The notes beneath the pieces are model-generated. The model was given only the letters and a program-made list of their open reading frames with translations, had not been told where the DNA came from and made no database searches. Shown here piece by piece: positions 1 through 14,069 of a stretch of 64,000 nucleotides of DNA (position 1 is its first letter; each line of letters opens with the position of its first letter). Where the stretch lies: NCBI GenBank assembly GCA_027186245.1, contig CP114493.1, positions 6,083,501 to 6,147,500 of the forward strand, in the 5' to 3' direction. Source of the DNA: Coriaria nepalensis. Taxonomy: Eukaryota > Streptophyta > Magnoliopsida > Cucurbitales > Coriariaceae. Made by a program: the position numbers and the translations under genes.

Positions 1-446
1 GGAAAAAAACAAAAAGGAGAGTCAAAGCAAATCAAGTTGTTTTCGGGCCGACATTCGGCGAGCCCAAGTGCAGGCACACACGAGCTAAGCCCAATTCGGT
101 CCCGATTTGCACCCCCCTACATGAGTGAGTAAGAGAGAGCATTCTAGTTTATATTTTATTACCCATTAACAAATGTGCAATTCTATATAAACACTCTCAC
201 TTGTTCTCCTTTCCAATGTGGGATAAAATTTTCTCATTTATTTTTTTTTTCCTTCAAACCATTTCAATGGTTGTACTTTGAGATTCAATTTCTCATTCAC
301 CCATTAATCATTTTGAGCGTACCATATACCGATTCGAAGCTCTCACGAAGGAGAATCTGAATCAGCTTGACTTTTCGTTTACACGAAGTGGGCCCCACTC
401 AAAATCAAGCATAAACATAGTATGTTGATATGCTAATTTTCCAACA
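1..446 (-). mobile_element. 3' LTR of a Ty1/copia element (left end uncertain)
   Basis: Read on the minus strand, sequence beginning TGTTGGAAAATTAGC at 446 is preceded by a purine tract ending GTGGAGGAT at 447-457. That is the usual polypurine tract plus LTR start of plant copia elements. The LTR runs leftward toward the window edge. A plausible left end is the TG at about 39, giving an LTR of about 410 bp, but no second LTR is available to confirm it. The pol remnant at 1067-2265 is on the same strand and lies upstream in element sense. Confidence 0.7.
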
Positions 447-2265
447 ATCCTCCACATGAATGAAATTGACGGATTAACTAAAACAAATGTTTTTCGATAT
501 TAAAATGTTTTTGACCTGGAAATAGAGTTCGACGGTTTGAAACCTGCATAGGATAGGTAGGTTGAACCTTTGAATCTTCTATTGTAAAAGTACATTGATT
601 TTACTAGCTGATTAGTAGATACGATGTCTTTGAACTGTTCTGCCATTCATGTAAACAATAATATACTTCATACAAGAATCTTACTTGACACACTTGAGTT
701 CTCATTGTTATGTTCATTTTGGCCTTGAACATCTACCTGGTTCTGCAAGAGTTGATAAGAATTATGCCCAAGTTAATTCCTTTAGAAGCGGCCCCACTTC
801 TCTCTCATATAGGTGATTCTTAATTAAGAGTAACCCGTTTTACTCTGCTCAAACTTTCGACGCCTAAGAATCATTAAAAGCATAGCTTATCCTTTCTCTT
901 ATAGGCATCACTGTTTCATCATGGGAATGGATAGGAGGATACTTCCCCCACAGTGATATAATTAAGTCCTATACAACTAGGTTGTCCCTTTGAACCTACA
1001 TCTTGGGATCTTCAGTCAACTAGGTTGGGTTTCCATTATATTGACTGACTCTTTCATGGGCTTTAGTCACATTCCCCTCGATGATTTCTCAACTAACTCT
1101 CTATTTAACCATTTGGTTAGCGAATCCGCAATGTTATCCTTTGATTTTACATAGTCGATAGAGATAACTCCAGTAGAGAGTAGTTGCCTTATGGTATTAC
1201 GTCGTCGACGTATATGTCTGGACTTACCATTATACATATTGCTTTGTGCTTTTCCAATTGCAGATGTCACTATCACAATGAATGCAAATTGCTGGCACAG
1301 GCTTTGACCACTTTGGAATATCCTCTAAGAATTGTCGTAACCATTTTGTCTCTTCTCCACATTTATCTAAAGCTATAAACTCAGATTCCATGGTAGATCT
1401 AGCTATCACAGTTTGTTTAGAGGATTTCCAAGAAACAGCTGCACCTGCTAGTGTAAACACATAGCTGCTCGTAGACTTTGAGTCTTTCATATCTGATATC
1501 CAGTTTGCATCTATGTACCCTTCTAGTACAGCTGGATATCTATTATAGTGTAGTTCATAACAACGAGTATAGCATAGGTACCTTAGTACTCTCACAATTC
1601 CTTTTCAATGGTCATGCCCTGGATTACTCGTATATCTGCTCAGTTTGCTGATTGCATAGGCTAAATCGGGTCTTGTACAAATTGTTAAGTACATCAGACT
1701 GCCTATCACTCTAGAGTACTCTACTTGAGAAATACGTTCGCCTTTATTTTTACTCATGTGTAAACTAACATCAATAGATATTCTTGCTATACCAAAATCT
1801 TCTTTGCTAAATTTTTCAAGAATTTTGTCTACGTAATGAGACTGACTCAGAATGAGTCCGTTTGATGTCCTTAAGATTTTTATTCCCAAAATACATCTGC
1901 TAGACCTATATCTTTCATGTCAAATTTAGAATTTAACATATTCTTAGTAGATTTCACTATCTTATCATTACTTCCAACTATGAGCATGTCATCAATGTAA
2001 AGACACAAAATGACATATCCATTTTCTGTACTCTTAACATTGACACATTTGTCACACTCGTTGATTTTGAAATCATTAATCATCATTGTGTGATCAAATT
2101 TTTCATGCCATTATTTTGGTGCTTGCTTTAAGCCATATAAAGATTTCATCAGTTTATAGACTTTCTTTTCTTGTCTTAAGACTATAAAACCTTCAGATTA
2201 TTCTATATAAATTTCTTCATTTAAATCTTTATTTAAAAAAGCTGTTTTATTTCGCAGTGACAATC
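447..2265 (-). mobile_element. Ty1/copia pol remnant (reverse transcriptase and RNase H)
   Basis: The minus strand encodes the second half of a copia polyprotein in several broken frames. In order, high to low coordinate, it shows the reverse-transcriptase block KTAFLN, the SLYGLKQAP motif near 2130-2160, the catalytic LYIDDMLIVG box near 1990-2010 (YIDD), and then RNase H with the GYIDANW block, the [11 protein letters not shown] block and a terminal KSKDNIADSLTK block near 1130. In-frame stops (for example after KQAPK) and frame changes between 1230-1276, 1595-1605 and 1880-1889 make it non-functional. The 5' half (gag, protease, integrase) is missing: recognisable sequence stops near 2265. 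The 447-1066 stretch between pol and the LTR has no recognisable coding sequence. Confidence 0.9.
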
Positions 2266-3212
2266 CAAATAATGAAATAGAAGGTTTTTCCATTTCGTTT
2301 TAAAGAAAAGCAGTTGTACCGTTGGAGACAGAATGAAGGGAGGGATTTGCCACGCGGATGGTGGAGGGGTTGTGATTGGACCTAGATAAGTGAGAAAATC
2401 TGAAAATTTAGAGGCGGAGCTAACGTGTCGTGATCAGGAAAGTACACGTTTCCATCCGACGCAGAGATAGAAAAAGGCGCCGAAATCTGTACCTGAGATT
2501 TTACTCCCTCAGGAAAAAGTTGGGGAAGACAGAGACAGAGTCCGCCTCAGGTTAGTTCGAATCTGATCAGCTTTGTTCTTACCAAATCTTTTTTTTTCCC
2601 CTTTCTAATCTGATCATCTTCCCCAAATCAAAAGTATACTTAAGAAGTTGCAAATAGACTCCCCCATCCATTTTCTCATAGCAGACGATTACTGTTTTGT
2701 AAGTTTTCTCGGCATCCAAACAGGGAGTAGAATCTGATACGATCCTATCTACAATGGAGTGTCATGTAATCCAACATTTCGTGAAAGAAAAAAAAAGTTA
2801 GATTATTTTTATTTTGGGAGGGGACAAAAGATAAAATTCAAGAGTGCGGTGCTGTATAAGATATGCTAGGGTCTTAAATTTGGGAGATCAAGATTTGTTG
2901 TGTTTCTGGAAGATACTTTCATCTTTGATCTCTCTTTGAAGCTGTAACAAAACTGTCTCCTTGTAAACTTGAGCTCTTGCTAGTTTCTGATATGATGCTT
3001 CCTTTTTCTCGACTACACTGATAACGTATCTATGTTTCATATAAGGTTATTTTCCGGATAAGCCCGTAACGCATGAAATTTACGAGAGACTGTTGTTTTT
3101 AAGGGTACTTACAGAGAATATTTTGTGAAAGTCTCAAGTTTTGAGAAGAAAGAGAATATATAAAGAACAAGCCAGGCTCAGCATCTTGTAGTTGTTGCAT
3201 TAAAAGTTCATC
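2266..3212 (+). other. Probable promoter, 5' UTR exon and 5' UTR intron of the following gene
   Basis: This stretch has no ORF that I can support. A pyrimidine/purine-mixed leader with CAG|GTTAGT near 2549 looks like a 5' UTR exon with a splice donor. A TAG acceptor lies near 3190, just before the ATG at 3213. The assignment as leader and intron is inference from position and splice signals. Confidence 0.35.
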
Positions 3213-3882
3213 ATGGAGTACAAAGCGGTGGAAATAGTGAATGGTATGAATATTAGTTAATTTATTGATTACTTCTTAGATATATGAATGCAACATTGTA
3301 TCTACCAAATGACATTTCAAATACCCATTTGTACCTAGAATTATCTGAAGCTGAAGAAGATAGAACTCAGCAATCGAAACCATTATCTTTTTTGATGCAT
3401 TTCTTTTTCATCTGAATATGAGTAATTTAGATCTTGCATGTAATCTCAATTTGTTTATCATAAGCGCATTCCAGTTTTGTGCCTCTATCCAATTGAGGAT
3501 GCCTATTTTTCAATCAACAAGATAAGTCTAAATCTGAAACAACCGGGAGAGATTTCCAGAGGCAGTTCCAGGTCCTCCCGCAAAAATTGTACCAGGAAAA
3601 CAGGGTTATCTAGAAGGTGGGGAAGAGATTTCGGCAGGCACAACATCTGGAGTGGACACTTTTGGGGAAGTCAGCTTGGAGGTCACCATAACACTGGATG
3701 ATGTGATACTGATACGAGCTGGTGGATTTGGTGCCAGAGATGAAATTGGCAGTTTTCTTCCTGTTGTAAGTGATTCTACTGACTTTGAAGCTGCAATCGG
3801 TGATGCACGAGACTATGAAGAGCCACAGGGTGAAACATGCAGACTGGGCCTTGGCTTGAAAGAAGCTACAGAGTCAGAATAA
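3213..3882 (+). CDS. Small unrecognised plant protein, two coding exons
   Basis: The model joins 3213-3243 and 3560-3882, giving about 117 residues. Exon 1 begins MEYKAVEIVN and ends in phase 1 at a GTATGA donor. The acceptor TTTCCAG at 3559 restores the frame as GAG. An in-frame TGA at 3535 rules out a longer second exon. The protein has a proline-rich start (VPGPPAKIVPGKQG), a GTTSGVDTFGEV segment, a short strand-like hydrophobic stretch (VTITLDDVILIR) and an acidic tail. It shows no signal peptide, membrane segment or catalytic motif that I recognise. The gene ends 278 bp from the convergent CKX gene. I do not know its function. The precise splice pairing is inferred and would need transcript support. 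Confidence 0.6.
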
Positions 3883-4159
3883 TGTTTTTGTGTCAAAGTT
3901 TTTTTCGGATCAAACTTCTTTGCTATTTTCTATTTTGAGGTATGGTTACATTATCTTCTAAAAATTGCTGTGGTACTCGGGATAGTTTTGTAATACTACC
4001 GTGACATTATAGTCATGTACTTCTATTTTTATATTTTCATTAAGACTCATCACATGGTTCGTGTTTGTGCTTATCGTCAATTGGAACAAGACGTAAATCT
4101 TATTGTTTCATGATCCTCGAGGGTTGACTCGGTGGCCTGTTCTTTATTCAAAAATTTTA

Positions 4160-6222
<2,063 letters not shown>

Positions 6223-8346
6223 GAAACACCTATTATTATAATGGTGAGCTTTTCCATAAACCTATAATAGGAAACATGAAAGGATGTTTAAAATGTGGGT
6301 ACAAACAAACCAATAAGAATAGAGCTTTTTTCTAAATAGTGGGTATTTCGTGGCGAGCTCTCAATGGGTTTTTACCCCACATCCGATTTACACCTAGTAC
6401 ACGTGATACTGTTTCATGAAACACATTACTTGAGGTTGATTGGTGAACGGGTGCAAAACCTGGTCTACTGTTTTGTCTTGTATATGCTGTTGGGTCCTTC
6501 ACTCCTTGTTGGTCTCTCCATTTTTGGCTCAAAAGTTTAAATGGGAGGAAATTCGCAAGAAAGTTAAAAAAGGATCTCACAACTTTCTCATGGGTGGGTA
6601 CTTTTGAATTCCTTCACTGTTACTGCCCCCATTCATTCATTCATTCATTCATTCATTCATTCATTCATGCCTTGACCACACTTTCATGCATGACGAAGAC
6701 GTTTTCTATTTCAAGCATATACTCATGTTGTCTAGTATATCTCCAAAAATGGGCTCTTTCTTTTCTTCTAGCCAGTTAGCTTTCCGAGTACTATGGTTTG
6801 ATTTGTGTAATGTATGTACATGATTTCTCATCAAAGAGCGATTCGAGGGGTTTGGCCCCTACTAATTTTATTGCTGTGATGATCCCTTTTAGAGCTGTGT
6901 GTACTGGAAATTGATAATTGAGCCCTCTCCCTACTGATGTTTTGTTTGAAAAAACTCACCCAGTTGATGTATATGATTATGCATTGTGGCCCTGTTTTGT
7001 TGTATAGTGATTGTTAGTGAAATTTCTTATTAGCTAGCTGTGTTAGAGCTTTGACAGGAATTAACAAGACTGCGACTGAGGAAATTTAAGGAGATCTGCT
7101 GATGAGATTTAGATTTACTCTTATATGCTTTGATGTTGATATTGATATTGATATTAATAAGTGGGGTCGAGGGACTCGCGTGTGTCAAGCTGGTTGAAGA
7201 GCAACTCTTGAGTATAGGACTAGTGGGCATCGAACGCGCGTAACAGGACGTATTTGGTCATTGGTTGTGATGTTTATGGTTGAAATTGAATTTGCATAAG
7301 GGACGAGACATTACTCTTTTCTTACAGACGAAAGAGACTTTTTTCTTAACAAAGTTTGGTCGACATTGGTTGGGAGCTTTTTTATTTTTATTTTTATTTT
7401 TATCACCTCTATGATTTTGTTCAAACAGTTGTACGATTCGACTAACGTGGTTTTACTATTTCAAGACATTGTTTCTTCCCTTCGTTTGTATCCCGTGGTT
7501 GGTGAGAAGAATGTATTATTGTGTCACAGTTACGTTGGATTTAGAGTTGAAAGATCATTATAATTTTGCTGTGGTTTGTAAAATTTGTATTAATTTTGAT
7601 CATGTTTACTCTCGATCTGAAATGAAATCTCCATCGGGGGCATCGGGATCAAGGGTTGCATCTTTGTCGGAAACCAATTTTAACTACAGTCGACGCTGTT
7701 TTGTAGGAGTAAGTATTATTACTTCAAATGTATATCACTTATGTGATGAGAGGTTTTAGTAGTGTACACCGTCCAATTGCGTTGAGCTACCTAAGTGTAA
7801 TTGGTTGAAGAATCTTCTTACCGCAGCCAAATTAAGTAATTTGTACATCCGGTAATAATCCGGTCGAATCACTGGATAAAATTTCATCGAATGAAAAGGT
7901 CGGATTTTTTTTTTGTTTTTTTTTCAATTAGAAAAAGTCAAATTTAGTAGAGACAGAGAGAGATGGAGGCTACAAGATGTCATATTCAGCAAGGGCAAAG
8001 AAAGATCGATACTTAAATTTTGAAGGCTTGATCATGGAAGTTGAAAAGAATAAATAAAAATAAAATGAGATAATAGAATAAAAAAAAGTAGAAAAGTTAA
8101 ATTTTTAATATATAAAATAATATTAAAAAATTTAGAAATAAGCAGAAGAATTAGGAAAAAATAAGTATATTTTTCAATCGATAAATAATTTTAAAAAAGT
8201 GGCCGGATTTTGGGTGGGTGGGAGCAAAATATCTATCGGCCAAATTCTTTTTAAGTTTAGAAAAATGAAACCCACGATGAGTCCAAATTAATGAAAACAA
8301 ATGGATTATGAGTGATTGCTCCAATTTTTGGCCGGACTTCTGTACG
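6223..8346. other. Intergenic region upstream of CKX1-like gene
   Basis: This contains the CKX upstream region (higher coordinates are upstream of the minus-strand gene) and simple repeats: ATTC/TTCA at 6631-6668, TGATAT at 7131-7155 and a TTTTTA run near 7378-7402. Several short ORFs occur on both strands, but none has a recognisable domain or splice context. I see no gene. Confidence 0.5.
6631..6668. repeat. Tetranucleotide microsatellite (ATTC)n
   Basis: About nine tandem copies of ATTC/TTCA are directly visible, in the region upstream of the CKX1-like gene. It could be a polymorphic marker. Confidence 0.95.
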
Positions 8347-8608
8347 AACAAATTTCCTGCCCACCCCAAAGAAGTTTAGTATATGGTGTTTGCTACCTCT
8401 ATCGCATAGGTGGTATGCGGGCGACGTATGTACGATGTAGCAGATAGTTTTTCCTGCTTGTATGAGGTCTAATATTGCAACAAATTATAACTAATAAAGA
8501 ACGTAAAGTAAAAGTGGAAGATTGACTACGCTCATTACATCATTTAGATTATTTCATGAACACCTTGATTGGGGTTATCCATCTTTAATTTGGGCGGACT
8601 ATTCTACT
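8347..8608 (+). repeat. Direct repeat, copy A, left of truncated copia element
   Basis: The segment starting AACAAATTTCCTGCC recurs at 10678-10966. Matching blocks include AAGTTTAGT, a TATGGTGT word, the CGGGCGAC block, and AAAGTGGAAGATTGACTACG followed by CATTACATCATTTAG. Copy B carries two extra insertions of roughly 13 and 20 bp, and both copies have many substitutions, so the duplication is old. Copia coding sequence begins right after this copy. Confidence 0.85.
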
Positions 8609-10355
8609 AGTCCTTTAATAGTACTTGTGCCTCATTTTAATTTAAAGTACATCAAATGGACGTTAAGATGATTTTTCTCAATGACGACATTGGAACTCAT
8701 TGCAACCAGAATACTCTATCTTAAGTGATTTAAAGTCTATGGTTTGCAAACTCAAAAGATCCATCCACGATTTTAAGCAAGCTTTCGTTCAATGGTATCA
8801 CAAGTTTCATCAAGTTATTGTCTTATATGGTTTTGAGGTTAATATATTTAATGACTCTATATATCATAAGTTTAGTGAGAGTAAATTTATCTTTCTAATA
8901 CTCTATTTCGATGATATATTATTGGCTAGCATATGCTTACTATATGAAACCAAGAGATTTCTGAATAAACATTTTGAAATGAAAGATCTTGGTAACACAT
9001 CTTTTGTATTAAGAATTAAAAAACACCGAGATCGCTCTCGGAGTATCCTTGGGATATCATAAAAAGAGTTATATCGAGAAGAGACTTGCTAGATTTGGCA
9101 TGATAGGTTGTGCACAAGAAAATACTCCTATTGTTAAATGAGACCAGTTTTGTCTCAATCAGTGTCCCAAGAATGAAATTGAAAAAAATAATATGCAAAA
9201 GGTTCTTCATGATTCGGCTGTAGGGAATCTTATGTATGCTCAAGTATGTACGCATCCGGATTTAGCGTGCATAATGGGTATGTTAGGCAGATACTTAAGT
9301 AACACTGGTATGGATCATTGAAAAGTAGCCAAACAAATTATGGGGCACTTAAGGAGAACAAAATATTACATGCTCATCTATCAAAAATCGGATAATTTGG
9401 AGATCATTTGGTACTTTGAATATGATCTTACGGGTTGTCAAGATACTAAGAGATCTACTTCTAATTATGTCTACATGCTATTTAGAGACGTTATTTTCTA
9501 GAGGAGTGTTAAGCAATCACTCATAACTCACTCCACTATCGCAGCAGAGTTCATAGCTTGCTATGAAATAACCAATAATGCAATATGGCTGCAGAATTTT
9601 GTCATTGGGTTGTGAATAGTGAATGGTATTGAAAGACAACTTAAGGTGTATTGTAACAATCTATCGACATTTCTATATTCAAACAACAACAGAAGCTCGT
9701 TGAAGTCCAAACACATAGACATTAAATTTCTAGTTGTTAAGGAACGAGTTCAGAGTAAAATAATGTAATTGAACATATAGGAACAAACTTAATGCTTGTA
9801 AATCCACTTACTAAATGTTTATCGCCTAAGATCTTTGATGAGCATATAACTCATATGGGTGTTATCTTGTTTGATGATATATAGATTTAGTAGAAGTATG
9901 TGTTTTGCTTGAAGTTCTTTTCTTTAACACTATTAAAATACTTATGTATATTTAGTTTTCTACAGAATAAAGTTGATGGTTTTATTTTTATTTATTACTC
10001 TGAATGTGTTATCTTTCATTGTAGTTTAATATAAAGTTTGAAAGATTAAGGTTTGGTCTCGCTAGGAATGAAATAGGGACCAATTGGAAATAGATATGTT
10101 TAAAATCACATTGCATGTAATTTTTAGCTACACATTCATATTTAATTTATGTTGTTGAATATATTTGCTATAATGATCATTGATGGATCAAGTTACGATG
10201 ACATATAATAAAAGTCGCTTTGGTCTCATGCTGGTATAGGAGATGAACGAAATTGATTCGAAAAATATTTTAAAGAATATATAGTAAATTTGTGAACACC
10301 TATAGTTATCAAATATAATTATTTTTAAAATTAATTTATATCCCAAGTAGGAGAT
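8609..10355 (+). mobile_element. 5'-truncated Ty1/copia element (RT, RNase H, polypurine tract)
   Basis: The plus strand encodes a decayed copia pol C-terminal half. A MDVK...FLN block lies near 8655-8690. The RT domain at 8700-9062 includes LYFDDILLAS (catalytic YFDD in place of YVDD) and FEMKDLGNTSFVLRIK. The HPDLA block follows near 9250 and RNase H with THSTIAAEFIA near 9530-9560. Stops and frame changes interrupt it throughout. Pol-derived sequence ends near 9885. A purine tract AAGTAGGAGAT at 10345-10355 directly precedes the LTR. Gag, protease and integrase are absent, and the left junction abuts repeat copy A. Confidence 0.85.
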
Positions 10356-10676
10356 TGTGAGGTTATTTTATTAACCTAATATCAATTTTAAAATTATTAA
10401 TAATTATATTTCGGTTTTTATTCTATTATGATTAGTAGTATTCTAATTAAGCTGCTTATATAAAGAACCATATAGGAATTTTGGTCTCCAATGGTTTATC
10501 ACTTTATTTTGATTAGTAGTGTTTGAGAGAGATAGATTGATATATGAAATAACTTATACTTATCTCTAATTGACGTTATAAATTCAGGTATATTATTCTT
10601 ATTATTTTATTATAAAATCTTAATATTTTATGTAAAGTTTACGAGATTAATCTACATTTATACATTTGTTACAACA
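10356..10676 (+). mobile_element. 3' LTR of the truncated copia element
   Basis: This 321-bp segment starts TGTGAGG immediately after the polypurine tract and ends ACAACA, giving the expected TG...CA ends with a short TGT/ACA inverted repeat. A TATA-like TTATATAAAG lies near 10458. No 5' LTR is present in the window, so the boundary rests on the tract and termini only. Confidence 0.7.
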
Positions 10677-10677
10677 T

Positions 10678-10966
10678 AACAAATTTCCTGCCACCACAAA
10701 GAAGTTTAGTGTATGGTGTCTATACCTCTTTTGCATGGGTGATATGTATCTTTCATACGGGCGACATATGTACGATGCTGCGGATAGTTTCTCCTGCTCG
10801 TAGGCCCAGTTTCTCTTGCTTTTATGTAGTCTGATTTTGCAACAGATTATAACTAATAGAGAACGTAAAGCAAAAGTGGAAGATTGACTACGTTCATTAC
10901 ATCATTTAGGTTATTACATGAACACCTTGATCAAGGTTATCTATTTTTTATTTGGCTCGACTATTC
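10678..10966 (+). repeat. Direct repeat, copy B, right of truncated copia element
   Basis: This is the second copy of the segment at 8347-8608. It begins at AACAAATTTCCTG within two bases of the LTR end, so the repeat boundary and the element boundary coincide. The repeats flank the element exactly as a very long target duplication would. Confidence 0.85.
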
Positions 10967-13640
10967 TATTACCACTATTGACCTTGACGCAGGACACAAA
11001 AGTGCAAAAAGAAAAGAAGAAAAAGAAAAATGCTCTAAAAATATGAATGAGTATTTGCTCGATTACGTTTGAATGGATATAACAAATTGTTAGAATCCAT
11101 CTGGGAAAAAAAGATCAAATTCATATTCACATATTCTCTATTTATGAAGAAATATTTAAAAACCCTAACAATCAAAATTATTAATTAGAATTAAAATCCT
11201 AAAATATAAAAATCTTAATAAAATTATGACTCATACTTAAAATAAAACAAAGCTATAAAACACTTTTAAAGTTAATTAAAATATAATAATATGTCTCCAA
11301 CTTAATCATCTCTTATATATTGAGATCCATAAGGCAAAGATATGCTTGCATTTGATGAAATCTAGAGAGCCTACCTACGTGTAGGGGGGGTCGGGTCGGG
11401 TAATTGTTCCGACAAGGAGAGGCGGAGGAGAAAGAAGAGACCAACATTGGTTCACTGGTCGCATGAGAACGATGGTTTGAAAGAGGGGAACATGCACTTG
11501 CATAAAGAGGTAGCACCTAAATCTATGGTGTTGCGTTCATGGATTCCAACCCTAATTGGGGCAGCAAGTAACATGATTAGTAGTAAACTATCTGACTGCT
11601 CTAGCTAGCTAGAGAGAAAGAGAGAGACCTATGCTAGCTATATAGCTACTAGCTAGTGTGGAAATTACGAGCCAATCTCTCTTTTGGGAACTGATCAGTG
11701 ATGAGAGTGCTTGTTGTGTCTAGCTACATTGTCCTCTAATGTCCCATACATGGGATCAGGAGACAACTAACCTCGTCATCAAAAATCAAAAACTAGCTTC
11801 ATAATAACGCGATAAAGTGCTGCCTAAATACTACTTCTTTTTAGGTGGAATTTACCTCTTCTACGCTCAGATGGCTGTGTCGTTATTTTCTAGACAACTT
11901 TCCAATTTTCTTTGTCAAAAGTTAAATACTTCTTTTTAGGTACTGCTGCTTCAGAGATTATTGCCTCACATTACTATTGTACAGAAATTTGAATTTGGGA
12001 CTTAAAATTAATTAGTAATTATCATAATATATCATTTTGTTGTATACTAAATTGCTAAGCCTTATGTTTCTATGTAAAACGATTTTCTCAATATATATAT
12101 ATTTTTATACGTGGCATTATTTTTTAATTTATATTTTGATATTATATAAATTTAAGTTGAAAATTTAAATTTTCATAATGATATTAGAATAGATATAAAA
12201 ATTTGTAATTTCATCTCAAAATTAATTAGTAATAAGAAAAGTCTTCTATTTCAAATTTTAGATACAATATTCTCAACATGCCTCATCATATATGATATTA
12301 TTTTGAGCCTACATATGAATATTTTTTATATAGGTAACGTGAAGAACGTGTGATGGTTAATCTAATCACGTATTGAACCTCGCTCAAAATAATTTGGCAA
12401 TGAGAGAAATTAACCAATCTATCTTATATATTAGTTTATTAAGTATTCTCTTTCAAATATATGATATAATATTCTCGATGTTTCACGTTCAAACCATGAT
12501 ATCTTCATAATTGTTAATTTGGCTCTCATTCTCTATACAAGTATATTTAGTTCGATTTTTTTAATGGAAATAGAATGATATTTTATTTAATTTTATTGTT
12601 TAATTTAAAGGAATCATGAAATAAGAATGTTTTTTTTTTTTTCCGTTTGAATGAAAAAAATTACTCTTTTATTCTTATTTAAATAAATATTTTTTTGTGA
12701 GAATAATAATCTGCATGAAAACATGTACGCACATGAGTATCGATCACTTTCCATATATAGTGTTATGGGTCATATTTATGTTGCATGCGCATAGCTAAAA
12801 GTCGAAATTCATGAGCACTGCACTTTCATGCAAAAATTTGTGTCTAGCTATGATATCCTAGAATTCCGCATTTAGACAAAAAAAAAAAAAAAAAGTAATG
12901 GCCTAGAGTTATATGCTATAACACGTGCCCTTTCGATCCAAAAGAAACAATCTACGTATAATCCAAGAGAAATTGAAAAATTAACTATAAATAAAAGTTA
13001 TAATTCGAAATATAACTCACATAAAGTTTTGTATTAAAATGTCTTTATTTCCATTTGATAACTTAATTAAAAAAATATAAATATATACATTTATTAAAAA
13101 AAATGTTACACCTATTTTACTGTATTTGTTTGAAATTCAATGGAAAAAAAAAAAAAAAAAAATCAAAACGGTTCCTTCTCGTGGAAACCTAAAACCACTA
13201 AGTAACATTCATTCTCTTCAATTCGAAACTATTGAACAAGTAACCTTTTCAATTCGTAACCCTCTGTTTCCTGAACTCATATGAATCGAACTCATCTAAG
13301 AAGAACCCAACATAATCCAAAAAAATATGTTTTGCAACGAAAAGAAAAATACCGATAAAAGTTCAACGAAAGATATTCTAGTCAATTAGCCATAAAAGGT
13401 AGAGTAGAGATTGAAATCGGCTCTAGAATCAGTGTCAAAAAACATCTAACCTAGCCATCCGGTATGACACTTAAAAGTTAAGATTTTGTGTGTGTGTATT
13501 TTTTTTTTAAATAATTAAAATATTATTGTAAATATTATGCAATATTGATTTTATGTATTTTTTGAGTAATTATATGCATTTAGAATTGAAATTGTTGAGG
13601 ATTTACTATCCTCGAGACTATTGAGCAATTCATATAAATT
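10967..13640. other. AT-rich intergenic DNA, no gene seen
   Basis: The sequence is strongly AT-rich, with poly-A or poly-T runs near 12630, 12880 and 13143 and a CTAGCTAG-rich patch at 11600-11660. Short ORFs at 10884-11072 and 11313-11516 have no recognisable features. I see no gene or RNA. Confidence 0.5.
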
Positions 13641-13690
13641 GCTCGACGACTTGATGAGTATATGAAAGGCCATTGAGCCATCGATTATTA
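13641..13690 (+). repeat. MULE-associated motif, copy 1 (CGACGACTTGATGAG ... GAGCCATCG)
   Basis: The block CTCGACGACTTGATGAG followed by CCATTGAGCCATCG is found again, inverted, at 16341-16427 and in the same orientation at 20348-20389. It lies about 130 bp before the MULE transposase fragment. An overlapping small hairpin (GAGCAATT / AATTGCTC) sits at 13623-13644. Confidence 0.6.
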
Positions 13691-13767
13691 CAGTCTTATT
13701 TTGTTTTTTTCAATTTAGTTTTGTACTCTTTACCTTATATACAATAGTAATACTGAAAATTGATAGA

Positions 13768-14060
13768 GTGAACATAAATACATTTGAGGTGACTGATATT
13801 TCAACTAATGCTTTGGTGAATTTAAGGGATAAGAGATGCGCATATAGGGTATTTCAATTTGATAACTTGTTGTGTGCCCATACTTTAGTAGCTTTAAGCT
13901 ACGAAAATATTGCACCACATATATTATATGCAGAATACTACATGACTTCAAATTAGAGACGAGCTTATGCAAAATCAATTTATCCAATTGATGGTCTTTA
14001 GATTTACTCGCCTGAGTCATTTTCTGGATGTGAAGAGTAGCCTCAAAAACTCGGGCCAAA
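13768..14060 (+). pseudogene. MULE (Mutator-like) transposase C-terminal fragment, SWIM zinc finger
   Basis: The plus strand encodes NLRDKRCAYRVFQFDNLLCAHTL, the SWIM-type finger typical of MuDR transposases, here with the first Cys of the usual CxC pattern degraded. It is followed by a YYMTSN stop and then an RRAYAKSIYPID segment, matching the end of MULE transposases. The DDE catalytic core and N-terminus are absent. Near-identical sequence occurs in reverse orientation at about 17690-17910, so both come from the same element family. Confidence 0.75.
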
Positions 14061-14069
14061 TTATTTTCT

